A program made the translations under genes and the position numbers. 39,035 bases of DNA, taken from NCBI GenBank assembly GCA_036745875.1, contig DAIOFH010000023.1, positions 1 through 39,035 on the forward strand. Reading direction: 5' to 3'. Below are positions 1 to 7,519 of this stretch, in pieces (within the stretch, counting starts at the first letter, position 1; the number at the start of each line of letters is the position of its first letter). Under the pieces are notes generated by a model, which saw only the letters and a program-made list of their open reading frames with translations, was not told where the DNA came from and made no database searches. This DNA is from DAIOFH01 sp036745875 (GTDB taxonomy: Bacteria > Planctomycetota > SZUA-567).

Positions 1-637
1 CCGGCACGCCGTCGCGGTCGCAGGAAATGACGTTCAGGACGCCTTCGGGGAGACCCGCTTCGCGGTAAAGATCGGCAATGCGAAGAGCTGTCATGGGAGT
101 CGCGCCGGCGACCTTGACGACCATGGTGTTGCCGGTGGCAATGCACATCGGAGCCATCCAGCCCATGGGGATCATGGCCGGGAAGTTGAAGGGGGAGATG
201 CCGACGAAGACGCCGAGGGGCTCGCGGTAGAGCGTGGTGTCATAGCCCTTGGACGCGTCCATGAGGGCTTCGCCCATCATGAGGTTGACGACGTTCGAGG
301 CCTGTTCGGTGCCTTCGCGGGCCTTGAGGATATCACCCTGGGATTCGGCCCAGTTCTTGCCGTGTTCGCGGGCGCAGAGCTCGGTGAGTTCGTCAAGGTG
401 CTTGCCGAGGAGGTCGCGGACGCGGAACATGATGTCGGCGCGCTTGATCGGTGGGGTCGCGGACCAGGGGCCGAAGGCTTTGTGCGCGGCTTCGATTGCT
501 TCCTTGACTTCGGCGGTGGTGCAACGGGGGCAGCGTGCCTGCAATTCGCCGGTGGATGGGTTGTAGACGTCATAGAACTTGTCCGTCTTCGACGAGACAT
601 ACTGGTTGTTCAGGAAATACTTCAGTGCTTCCGCCAT
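1..637 (-). CDS. mmsA: methylmalonate/malonate-semialdehyde dehydrogenase, N-terminal part (cut by window edge)
   Basis: CoA-acylating aldehyde dehydrogenase family, by similarity to MmsA/IolA, which turns malonate or methylmalonate semialdehyde into acetyl- or propionyl-CoA. Only the first 212 codons are in the window. They give the N-terminal NAD-binding part, including an EHGKNWAESQGD stretch near residue 90 and the family-typical SPFNFPAMIP motif near residue 147. The catalytic cysteine would lie beyond the edge. The start is the ATG at 635-637, preceded by AGGAGA. It is the last visible gene of the minus-strand inositol-like operon, 55 bp after the binding-protein gene. In the classical inositol pathway this enzyme consumes the malonate semialdehyde made by the IolJ aldolase, so its presence hints that both routes may operate. 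Family is clear; the exact substrate is inferred. Confidence 0.85.
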   Translation of the reverse strand, partial: MAEALKYFLNNQYVSSKTDKFYDVYNPSTGELQARCPRCTTAEVKEAIEAAHKAFGPWSATPPIKRADIMFRVRDLLGKHLDELTELCAREHGKNWAESQGDILKAREGTEQASNVVNLMMGEALMDASKGYDTTLYREPLGVFVGISPFNFPAMIPMGWMAPMCIATGNTMVVKVAGATPMTALRIADLYREAGLPEGVLNVISCDRDGVP

Positions 638-692
638 GGTGATTTCTCCTAAAAGGTAACCCGATCATTCGGGAGCCGGCATTGCGCGAATG

Positions 693-1643
693 CTAGCGAT
701 ATGCGATTTCGTGGTTGATGTCCCGGCTGGTGAGGAGCGGCCCGGTCATGATGTTGGATTTTTGCGTCGCGTTGTTGTCGAGTGCCTTCAATGCCGTTTC
801 CAGCGCCAGTTTTCCCTGCCGGTCCGGGTCCTGCAGTATGGTCGCGGCCATTTTGCCGGACTGGACCGCTTCGACGGCTTTCGGCAGACCATCTATGCCC
901 AGAACCGGGATGTCATTGATTCCAGCGTATTCGAGCGCTCTGAGGACTCCGAAGGCCATCACGTCGCTGTTGCACAGGACGGCGTCTATCCGGCGTTCCG
1001 CATGCCTGAGAAGCCAACGGGACATCAGTTCATAACTTTCAAACTCCCGCCAGTTGGCATAGCCTTCGACCGCCACGTGTATGTCCGGATAGGTGGAGGC
1101 TATGACGCGCTTTATGCCACTGGTCCTGCCGATGGCGGCTTCGTTCGTCGGCATGCCCTGGACGATGGCGATATTGCCTTTGCCTTCCAGGAGCGCTCCG
1201 GCATAGCGCATTTGCGTTTCGCCTTCGTACGACGAGTCGGAACCGATGAAAAACACGTTTTCCGGCTGCTCCGAGCGGGTGAAGGGGTTGCGGTTGACAA
1301 ACACCAGCGGCACACCGGCCTGCTTGGCCCTTGCCACAATCGGCCCGACATTGTCGGTGTCGACGGGGACGACCATAAGGGCGTCGATGCCGCCGCAGAG
1401 GAAAGCCTCGATCTGGTCGAACTGGTGGTTGACGTCTTCAGCCGAATCCCTGACCAGGAGGTCGATCCGGTCGTCGGCCTGGGCATATTTTTTCACCGCA
1501 TTTATCAGCAATACCTGGAAATCATCGGTGCTGCTGCTGCTTAAATACCCGATGCGGGTTTTTGTGGATTCCGGGGCTGGTACAATACTTGCCGCGACGG
1601 CAAACGCGGCGACGATGGCGACTAGGAGACATGCACGGAACAT
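693..1643 (-). CDS. periplasmic sugar-binding protein (ribose/inositol type)
   Basis: A 316-residue protein with an N-terminal signal peptide (about residues 1-20, hydrophobic and alanine-rich) followed by a type I periplasmic binding fold of the RbsB/IbpA class. Typical segments are an SSTDDFQVLL start, a VFVNRNPF hinge strand, an AVLCNSDVMAFG strand and a GIDGLPKAVEAVQSG plus ATILQDP C-terminal signature. No permease or ATPase gene is adjacent: upstream is the IolM-like dehydrogenase and downstream is mmsA. It may therefore feed a transporter encoded elsewhere or outside the window, or work with a sensor. The start ATG is preceded by AGGAGC. The context of inositol-type enzymes makes a cyclitol the best guess for its ligand, but sequence alone does not show this. 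Confidence 0.82.
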   Translation of the reverse strand: MFRACLLVAIVAAFAVAASIVPAPESTKTRIGYLSSSSTDDFQVLLINAVKKYAQADDRIDLLVRDSAEDVNHQFDQIEAFLCGGIDALMVVPVDTDNVGPIVARAKQAGVPLVFVNRNPFTRSEQPENVFFIGSDSSYEGETQMRYAGALLEGKGNIAIVQGMPTNEAAIGRTSGIKRVIASTYPDIHVAVEGYANWREFESYELMSRWLLRHAERRIDAVLCNSDVMAFGVLRALEYAGINDIPVLGIDGLPKAVEAVQSGKMAATILQDPDRQGKLALETALKALDNNATQKSNIMTGPLLTSRDINHEIAYR

Positions 1644-1655
1644 GTTCGGCTCCTT

Positions 1656-1756
1656 TAGCGCGTTTTCGGAAATGATAGGCCCTTATTGCGTTTTCCGGTA
1701 CAGATGCAGTTGACCAAAACGCGCAAAGGAAAGACCAGCCTTTTCAGAAAACGCTA
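1656..1756. repeat. structured intergenic repeat, divergent copy C
   Basis: Intergenic segment made of two nested imperfect dyads. The outer arms are TAGCGCGTTTTC (1656-1667) and GAAAACGCTA (1747-1756). The inner arms are GCGTTTTCCGGT (1688-1699) and ACCAAAACGC (1713-1722). The middle resembles the elements at 3048-3155 and 38850-38957, sharing the order GCGYTTTYCGG, CAGT, AAAACGC, then CAA and GGAA. It lies between the IolM-like gene and the binding-protein gene. Similarity to the other two copies is partial, so membership in the same family is likely rather than proven. Confidence 0.5.
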
Positions 1757-1850
1757 TAGAGAATGTGTGCCTTGGCCGGATGAACCGTCAGTGCATCCGC
1801 CGGGGAAAAAGGGCGCCCTGGCGTCCCGCGGCAATCGGGGAAAAGACTGG

Positions 1851-3029
1851 TTATTTGTACATGGTGCTTACAAGGATTTTTCCGGCTGCACCGGCGGACG
1901 ACTGATCGAGGCCGTTCTGGATGTTTTCCAGTGATACCCTGCCGGTGATGGCTTTTCGCATATCGATCCTGCCGCTGGCCATGAGATTGATGACGTCCGG
2001 GTAGATGCCGCAGCCGGACTGGCCGTTCGAGCCGCTGATCCTGGCGGCGTTCCACATGAACTTGTACATGTCGACGGGCGTCTTGCCGACGCGGTGCCCG
2101 ATCTGGCAGGTCTTGCCGCCGATGGCGAGAGCGCCTTCCATCACGGGATAGGTGGCCGGGTTCGCGCCGGCGCACTCGGCGAAAGTGAGTATCCCCTGGC
2201 CGTTCGTCATGTCCATGAGGTATTCGGACGGGTCTTCGCCGCGTTCGGACATTTCGGCCGGGTTGACTATATAATCGGCGCCAAGGTCCTTTGCCAGCTT
2301 CTGCCGTTCCGGGGTCGTTTCAAAGCAGAACAGCTTGGCGACGCCGGTTGTTTTCAGCAGCGCGACGGCGGCCAGGCCCACGGGGCCGGCGCCGAAGACG
2401 ACCGCATGCCCGCCGGGACGCTGGAGCCCGCCACACACGAAAAGGCCGTTGTAGGCCACGCCGACCGGTTCGATCATCGCGCCCTGTTCGAGGGCGGAGA
2501 CATCGTCGCCGTAGTAGTTCTTGAGGTCGTTCAGAAGGTAGCAGTGCTTTGCCTTGATGGCGGAAAACTCGGCGAAGCCGCCGTCAAAGGTAAGGCCGGG
2601 CTCGTCGAGGTTGCGGCATTGGTTGAAGGAACCGCGACGGCAGGCATCGCATTCGCCGCACCAGTGCATGGATTCCACCGCCACCAAATCGCCTTTTTTC
2701 AGGGATTTGACCGATTCCCCGACTTCCACCACCTCGCCGGAAAACTCATGGCCGGTAATGATCGGATAGCGGCTGTGCCCGTCGTACTTGGTATAACCGT
2801 CGTCGTCCTTGCGGAGCAAATGGGCGTCTGTCCCGCAAATGCCCGCCGCGCCGACCTTCAGCAGGACTTCGTCCGCCTTGATCTGCGGCATGGGGCGGTC
2901 GACCACCGATCCCCTGATGTCCCTGAAAATGGAATTGCCGCGCATGGCGCGCTTGGTGTCTATTTCGCGCTTCGAAAGCTTGTAGCCAGGCTTCGGCGCC
3001 CAATCCGCTTCGACATAGAAAGCACGCAT
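1851..3029 (-). CDS. iolM: zinc-dependent MDR dehydrogenase, scyllo-inosose 3-dehydrogenase-like (IolM)
   Basis: Medium-chain zinc alcohol dehydrogenase of 392 residues. The N-terminus (MRA..EADW.PKPGYK..REI.TK.A..G.S) follows the pattern I recall for Thermotoga TM0412, which oxidises scyllo-inosose to a diketo-inositol. Catalytic zinc ligands are visible as C65, H94/E95 and E187, and structural zinc ligands as C124, C127, C130 and C138. The NAD-binding loop is GAGPVGLAA at about 213-221. The start ATG has GAGGAG directly upstream. It sits in one operon with an IolO-like epimerase and an IolN-like hydrolase, which supports the assignment. Without an alignment, another polyol dehydrogenase of the sorbitol/threonine group remains possible. 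Confidence 0.72.
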   Translation of the reverse strand: MRAFYVEADWAPKPGYKLSKREIDTKRAMRGNSIFRDIRGSVVDRPMPQIKADEVLLKVGAAGICGTDAHLLRKDDDGYTKYDGHSRYPIITGHEFSGEVVEVGESVKSLKKGDLVAVESMHWCGECDACRRGSFNQCRNLDEPGLTFDGGFAEFSAIKAKHCYLLNDLKNYYGDDVSALEQGAMIEPVGVAYNGLFVCGGLQRPGGHAVVFGAGPVGLAAVALLKTTGVAKLFCFETTPERQKLAKDLGADYIVNPAEMSERGEDPSEYLMDMTNGQGILTFAECAGANPATYPVMEGALAIGGKTCQIGHRVGKTPVDMYKFMWNAARISGSNGQSGCGIYPDVINLMASGRIDMRKAITGRVSLENIQNGLDQSSAGAAGKILVSTMYK

Positions 3030-3047
3030 AACTTCTCCTCGTTGGTT

Positions 3048-3155
3048 GTATTATTGCGTTTAAATAATAGTGGAGCCTTCCTTGGCGCTTTTCGGCATAT
3101 CCCAGTCAGACCGTAAAACGCAACAAGGAACCAAGCGCTATTTAAAAAGGGCTAG
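3048..3155. repeat. ~108-bp dispersed structured repeat, copy A
   Basis: Intergenic segment that is about 85% identical to the reverse complement of 38850-38957, nearly 36 kb away. It holds an inner imperfect dyad (CCTTGGCGCTTTT and AAAACGCAACAAGG) and AT-rich outer arms (TTTAAATAATAG and CTATTTAAA). Its right end covers the stop codon of the IolO-like gene (3152-3154), and the IolM-like gene starts 19 bp to its left. No ORF lies inside. Small size, internal symmetry and occurrence in both orientations suit a MITE- or REP-like mobile repeat better than an operator. Confidence 0.75.
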
Positions 3156-3988
3156 TAAAAATAGCGATGGCTCAAATATGCATATGCCTGCCGCGCGGCC
3201 TCCGTTCCGTCCGGATAAGGAAGGCATTCGACCGCGACATAGCCGGGATAGCCGATTTCCGCCAGCGCGGAAAATACTTCATCGAAGTCCAGCCGGTCGT
3301 GCCCGGGATACCAACGCGTATTGTCGGCAAGGTGGATGTAGCCGAGTTTTTCCCCGCATTGCCGGATCGCCTTGCTGGGACTGTATTCCTCCAGATTCAT
3401 ATGGAAGGTGTCCAGGTGGACGAAGGCTTGGGTCAATTCGTACTTTTCTATGAAATCCAAAATCTGGCGCGCATTGTTCAGGCTGTCCAGCTCGTAGCGG
3501 TTGATGGCCTCAATGAAGAGGGGTACATTTTTCGCGGCAGCCAGCTTGTCGACTTCCTGCAATGCTCTGCCCTGCTGCGCCAGTCTCTCCTCCGGCTTGT
3601 CGCCGAGCTGTCCCCTCACCCAGCCGACGACCACGCCGCTTTCCGTCACGGCGGCCGCGTCGACAAAGCGCTTCAAGCCCTCGACCGCCTTGGCCACATT
3701 GTCCGGGTCGTCATGGGACAAGGACAAACCCATACGGACATTCAATTGGCCGGATACCAGGGACGCTATGCCCATCCCGGCGGTGCGGCAGCTTTTCGCC
3801 AGCGCCGCGGCGTCGAATTTCCAGATGTCCGGGACATGGACCTCCAGCGCTTCGTAGCCGATCGCCTTGGCGTCCCTGAGCGACTTCCCCATCTCGCCGC
3901 GAAAGAGTATGGGAGCTTTCGGGGCGGCGTTTTCCGCCGCCGTTACGGCCAGTTTGTTACGAATCCATTTTTGGGTTTTGCAAGCCAT
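3152..3988 (-). CDS. iolO: TIM-barrel sugar isomerase/epimerase, 5-keto-L-gluconate epimerase-like (IolO)
   Basis: Xylose-isomerase-like TIM-barrel protein, 278 residues from the ATG at 3986-3988. Four metal ligands of the family are in place: E160 (IEAINRYE), D193 (LDTFHMN), H219 (IHLADN) and E254 (VECLP). The order of these motifs, plus VGWVRGQ near 122, matches what I recall of Thermotoga IolO (TM0416), which epimerises 5-keto-L-gluconate to D-tagaturonate. A GTG seven codons upstream (4009) is an alternative start, but it abuts a strong hairpin (4010-4040). Neither start has a good Shine-Dalgarno sequence. The gene lies between two zinc dehydrogenases in the operon. Other hydroxypyruvate-isomerase-type activities cannot be excluded. 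Confidence 0.7.
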   Translation of the reverse strand: MACKTQKWIRNKLAVTAAENAAPKAPILFRGEMGKSLRDAKAIGYEALEVHVPDIWKFDAAALAKSCRTAGMGIASLVSGQLNVRMGLSLSHDDPDNVAKAVEGLKRFVDAAAVTESGVVVGWVRGQLGDKPEERLAQQGRALQEVDKLAAAKNVPLFIEAINRYELDSLNNARQILDFIEKYELTQAFVHLDTFHMNLEEYSPSKAIRQCGEKLGYIHLADNTRWYPGHDRLDFDEVFSALAEIGYPGYVAVECLPYPDGTEAARQAYAYLSHRYFY

Positions 3989-4009
3989 GGGAGTATTCCG
4001 TTCAATCAC

Positions 4010-4040
4010 CCCCGCCGGGCATGGAACCCTCCCGGCGGGG
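4010..4040 (-). terminator. strong hairpin between dehydrogenase and epimerase genes
   Basis: A perfect 10-bp GC stem (CCCCGCCGGG at 4010-4019 and its complement at 4031-4040) with an 11-nt loop lies 19 bp after the stop of the dehydrogenase gene. There is no U-tract on the minus strand, so it is more likely an mRNA-stabilising or attenuating hairpin than a full terminator. It is close enough to the epimerase start to influence translation. Confidence 0.5.
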
Positions 4041-4059
4041 TCTCTCCAATACGGCGTAT

Positions 4060-5118
4060 TTATTTGTCGAATGTAAGCATGACCTTGAACGCGGTCTGTT
4101 TTTCCTTGGAAGCGATTTCCAGACCCTTGTGCACCTCCGCGAAGGGGAGGTAGTGGCTGTTCAGGGCGTCGAAATCGTAGCGGTCCTTGATGCGGGACAG
4201 GAAGCGGATCGTCCGTTCGAGGAAATTCTTGGTGCCGCCGGAGCCGACGATCCTGAGGTTCGACCAGATGACCTTGCCGATTTCGACCGGGACCTTGCGG
4301 CCGATGGAGTGGCCGACGAGGCCGACGCGGGCCGAGTGGCCGGCAATGTCGAAAAGGCTGGCGATGCCGATGTCGTTACCCGAACATTCGACGACGCAGG
4401 ATGCGCCGCGGCCGCCGGTGACTTCGCGGACCATTTCGGCGATGTTGCCTTTTGTCGGGTCGAGGGCGTGGTCGGCGCCGTATTTCAGGGCGCGTTCTCG
4501 GCGGGATGCCAGGGGGTCGACCATGATGACGTTGGCGCCGGAGACGTCGGCGGTGATGGTCGCGGAGATGCCGATCGGGCCGCCGCCGATGACGACCACG
4601 TCGTCCGATGCGTCGATATAGCCGCCGTTGCCCCAGATGCCCCAGTAACCGACGGAGAAGTTTTCAATCCAGGTGCCCATGAAATAGGACCAGTCGTCGG
4701 GGAATTTATGGGTGAAATCGCGTTCGAGGACGAGGTATTCGCCCATCGCGCCGGGGGAATTGGGCATGAAGCCGAGTTCGCGCATGTTGAGGCACGCCGA
4801 CGGCATCTTGCCTTCCTTGCAGTTGGCGCAGTAGCCGCAGGGGATGACGCAGTCGCCGGTGACCTTGTCGCCGACCTTGAAATCCTTGACGTCCGAACCC
4901 ATGTCCACCACCTGCCCGGACCACTCGTGGCCGGGGGTGAACGGGCCGATGTCGTAACGGCCTTCGGCGGAATGCCCTTCATAGCATTCCACGTCCGACT
5001 GGCAGATGCCGCAAGCGCCGACCTTGATGAGAAGCTCGTTCGGCTTCAAGGCGGGAATTTCCTTTTCTTCGATACGCAGATCGTGCGGACCATACATGAA
5101 TGCAATCTTTGCCTTCAT
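4060..5118 (-). CDS. zinc-dependent MDR polyol dehydrogenase
   Basis: Second medium-chain zinc dehydrogenase of the operon, 352 residues, and not a close copy of the first. Visible residues are C39 (GICQSD), H64/E65 (GHEW) and E152 for the catalytic zinc; C94, C97, C100 and C109 for the structural zinc; and the NAD loop GGGPIGISA near 175. The start ATG is preceded by CAGGAGA. It is placed between the hydrolase and epimerase genes, so it probably performs an oxidation in the same pathway. No intact iolG-type inositol dehydrogenase is present in the window, so this enzyme might carry out the first oxidation of the cyclitol. That is inference. Sorbitol, threitol or galactitol dehydrogenase are alternatives. 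Confidence 0.72.
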   Translation of the reverse strand: MKAKIAFMYGPHDLRIEEKEIPALKPNELLIKVGACGICQSDVECYEGHSAEGRYDIGPFTPGHEWSGQVVDMGSDVKDFKVGDKVTGDCVIPCGYCANCKEGKMPSACLNMRELGFMPNSPGAMGEYLVLERDFTHKFPDDWSYFMGTWIENFSVGYWGIWGNGGYIDASDDVVVIGGGPIGISATITADVSGANVIMVDPLASRRERALKYGADHALDPTKGNIAEMVREVTGGRGASCVVECSGNDIGIASLFDIAGHSARVGLVGHSIGRKVPVEIGKVIWSNLRIVGSGGTKNFLERTIRFLSRIKDRYDFDALNSHYLPFAEVHKGLEIASKEKQTAFKVMLTFDK

Positions 5119-5183
5119 CGCCCATCTCCTGTGCTAAGTATGTAATGTATACCTGTAAAATTGGCTTGCGCCGTTTCCGATCC

Positions 5184-6149
5184 CTATACGCCGTAGTGCA
5201 GCGTGTAAATGTGACGTCCGCCGTTGGTGGGACCCTTGATGACGTCCTCGATGTCCTCACGGCGGCGCTGCGTGACTTTTTCGATGGGCGGCAACTGGCC
5301 GGCGGGGTATTTGGCAATGATATCGTTGACCAAACGCTCGAGATAATCAAGGGTTTGTTCGACCCCTTTTTTCGCCTTGTCCACGCTGGCACCGGTCGGA
5401 TCGCCGATGACGCCTTCCGGGGTGCAGATGCATTCCATCCCCACGGAACCAAAAGCATTGTACCACTTGATGGGGCCGGGGGCGGTTTCCGCCGAATTGT
5501 TGATGTGGCCGGGGGGAAGCATCGGCGCGGGCTTGGTGGCGACGGCGTTTTCCTGCTTGCACAGCTCGGGGAAGAGTGCGAGGGACCAGGACTGCTCGAC
5601 TTCGTCGGCGTGGATGAAGGGGCTGTTGTATGGTCCGCCGTTTTCCTTTGTTTCCAGTTCGTACTTGGCGCAGTTCCAGAAGTGGACATAGAGGATGATG
5701 CCGGGGACCTGGAAGGTCTTGCCGAATTTGTGGATGGCTGTCGGGATGACGTAGTCCTGGCCGTGTCCGTTGACGACAATCATTTTGCGGAAGCCGGTGT
5801 TCCAGAATCCGGCGAAGACGTACATAAGGTAATCGGTGAGCGTTTCTTCGGGGATCAGGATGGTGCCGGGCATGCCGAGATGATGGTAGGGATGGGAGCC
5901 GTACCAGATCGGCTGCGCGACGGTGCAGCCGGTCGCTTTCGCCACCTGTTCGCAGAGTCTGGCGTCGAGGTAGGTGTCTTCGCCATAGGGCGCGTTGGGG
6001 CCGTGGTTCTCGGTCGAGCCGACGGGGATGAGGATGACGTCGTTTTGTTTCAGGCGTTCCGCCACTTCCTTGTTGTTCATGTTTTGAAAATATATGCCAT
6101 TTGCCGCTTCCATATTGCCGCCACTTGCGGGGATCTGCCATTTGGACAT
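5184..6149 (-). CDS. iolN: creatininase-family hydrolase, 3-dehydro-scyllo-inosose hydrolase-like (IolN)
   Basis: Metal-dependent hydrolase of the creatininase superfamily, 321 residues. Metal-site motifs are PVGSTENHG (E47, H49), GEDTYLD (D58), VVNGHGQD (H129) and the HADEVE segment (E183/E185). In Thermotoga the creatininase-like TM0413 (IolN) opens the ring of diketo-inositol to give 5-keto-L-gluconate, and here the gene is grouped with IolM- and IolO-like genes. I chose the ATG at 6147-6149 because AAGGAG lies 8 bp upstream; an in-frame ATG at 6350 would add 67 residues encoded in AT-rich DNA that resemble no domain. It is the first gene of the operon. A creatininase or amidase role is less likely in this setting. 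Confidence 0.72.
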   Translation of the reverse strand: MSKWQIPASGGNMEAANGIYFQNMNNKEVAERLKQNDVILIPVGSTENHGPNAPYGEDTYLDARLCEQVAKATGCTVAQPIWYGSHPYHHLGMPGTILIPEETLTDYLMYVFAGFWNTGFRKMIVVNGHGQDYVIPTAIHKFGKTFQVPGIILYVHFWNCAKYELETKENGGPYNSPFIHADEVEQSWSLALFPELCKQENAVATKPAPMLPPGHINNSAETAPGPIKWYNAFGSVGMECICTPEGVIGDPTGASVDKAKKGVEQTLDYLERLVNDIIAKYPAGQLPPIEKVTQRRREDIEDVIKGPTNGGRHIYTLHYGV

Positions 6150-6194
6150 GATACGACTCCTTAAAAGATTATTCCTGATCATTTGGATGCGATT

Positions 6195-6283
6195 ACTATA
6201 TACACAGAAAGAGGGACGACACAGCATTGCTCGTTGGCGATACGACACCTCGCCAACAAATACACATTGCTTACCGTATACGG
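6195..6283 (-). promoter_or_regulatory. candidate promoter and operators of the iol-like operon
   Basis: On the minus strand a TATAGT box (6195-6200) stands 46 bp before the start of the hydrolase gene, with no good -35 box. Upstream of it are an 8-bp inverted repeat GTTGGCGA/TCGCCAAC (6233-6240 and 6250-6257) and a perfect palindrome CCGTATACGG (6274-6283). A weak promoter with dyads just upstream suggests control by a DNA-binding protein, possibly the divergently encoded XRE-cupin regulator. Confidence 0.4.
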
Positions 6284-6725
6284 ATAATGATAAAATTTTA
6301 GGGGAGCGACGAGGTCGCATACAAAAAAGGGTTGTAAAAAACAGCATCAACTATTTCTTAATAAATGGAGTATAACTCACTTAATTACAAAGTAAAGTAA
6401 ATTTTTCATTATTTTAATTAATTTTTTATCCCGATATATCACAATAAGTTAAAATAAAAAACTTAATCTTGACTATTCATCGGCAAATGAGTCAAAAAAC
6501 ATGAAATACATTTAATTCATTGCAAATAGAAGAGTTAGCGAGATTAAGCGTTGAATAATACTCGCTTAAATAATAAAGGACAATTACGATGAGTGCATTG
6601 ATTTGAAAAGTCATGCTTAATTAATTAAATTTTGTGAGCTATCAAATAGAATAGTGCTTGATTTTTTCTGATTTTAAGTATATATGATTAATAAATTAAG
6701 CTGAACTATATTCCAGGAGATAATC
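6284..6725. other. AT-rich divergent intergenic region with a five-codon mini-ORF
   Basis: About 440 bp of strongly AT-rich DNA with no convincing gene. It contains a dyad TTAAGCG/CGCTTAA (6544-6550 and 6563-6569). It also has a tiny reading frame with a good ribosome binding site (AAAGGA, then ATG at 6589 and a stop at 6604-6606; five codons). A possible promoter for the regulator gene is TTGATT (6658-6663) with TATGAT (6683-6688), although the 19-bp spacing is long. The mini-ORF could be a leader peptide, a gene remnant or chance. Confidence 0.4.
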
Positions 6726-7340
6726 ATGGCCGACGTTACTGAGTCGAAGAAAAAATACCCTGCCGATTTGGGAGCCAGAATCAGGCATGTGCGTTTGGAA
6801 AAAGGCATGAAGGTGCTGGAGGTGGCGGCAAAAGCAGGCTTGACGTCAAGTTCCATAAGCCAAGTCGAGCGCTCGAAGATATCGCCGACCATCGTCACAC
6901 TGAAAAAAATCGCGGCTGCCCTCGACCACCCTCTCGGGGATTTTTTTGACCACCCCTCCAAGCAGGATTCCGACCAGGAGCAGGAGGTCCCTGAAATCAG
7001 CGAATTGTCCCCGGTTGTGCATAAGGACGGGCGCAAAATCCTTTCACCGGGAAAAGGAATCACCTTTCAATTGTTGAACCCCGACATGTCCGGCCCCATA
7101 GAGTTTATCTACAATATTTACGAACCGGGCACCGGCACCGGCGTCGGACAATACAGCCACCCCGGATCCGAATGCGGCCTCATTCTCCAGGGCGAACTGC
7201 AAATAACAATCCGGGACAAGGTCTACCTGCTCAAGGAAGGCGACAGCATCACCTTCAAATCCTCGGAACCCCACTCCAAGGTCAACACCGGCACAGTTCC
7301 CTGCGTCTGCGTATGGGCGAACACCCCGCCATATTTTTAA
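6726..7340 (+). CDS. XRE-family transcriptional regulator with C-terminal cupin domain
   Basis: A 204-residue regulator. Residues 15-75 form an XRE-type helix-turn-helix (LGARIRHVRLEKGM, then SSSISQVERSKISPT). Residues 120-195 form a small cupin barrel (HPGSECGLILQGEL, KEGDSITFKSSEPHS). Such proteins sense a small ligand, often a metabolite of the neighbouring pathway, through the cupin. A CAGGAG site precedes the ATG. It is transcribed away from the iol-like operon and is its most likely local regulator; whether it represses or activates cannot be read from sequence. Confidence 0.85.
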   Translation: MADVTESKKKYPADLGARIRHVRLEKGMKVLEVAAKAGLTSSSISQVERSKISPTIVTLKKIAAALDHPLGDFFDHPSKQDSDQEQEVPEISELSPVVHKDGRKILSPGKGITFQLLNPDMSGPIEFIYNIYEPGTGTGVGQYSHPGSECGLILQGELQITIRDKVYLLKEGDSITFKSSEPHSKVNTGTVPCVCVWANTPPYF

Positions 7341-7390
7341 GGACGCGATGCCTGCGAAGAGATCGACACCATTTTCCCGTTTTGAAGCTG

Positions 7391-7445
7391 TTTAGAGCCT
7401 ATCCGAAATAAGTTGAACATGCGGTCTATTCGGATAGGCTCTAAA
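7391..7445. repeat. 55-bp element with perfect 17-bp inverted repeat
   Basis: Perfect 17-bp arms (TTTAGAGCCTATCCGAA at 7391-7407 and its complement at 7429-7445) separated by a 21-nt loop, 50 bp after the XRE-cupin gene. There is no U-run on either side, so it is not a classical terminator. The GAGCCTATCC start resembles terminal repeats of IS5-type elements as I recall them, so a tiny MITE is possible. Confidence 0.55.
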
Positions 7446-7519
7446 GAGGACGCACGTGCATCCGATAATAATAGGGGGAACCGTTTTCGTCCGGAAAACT
7501 CATTTTAAGGAAGACAAGG

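Noticed and set aside
3048..3155. Integron attC site
   Set aside because: The nested dyads recall attC folding, but the GTTRRRY and RYYYAAC core sites are missing, no integrase gene is visible and both orientations occur.
6150..6350. 67-residue N-terminal extension of the IolN-like protein
   Set aside because: The extension is encoded by AT-rich leader DNA, while AAGGAG is correctly placed before the ATG at 6149.
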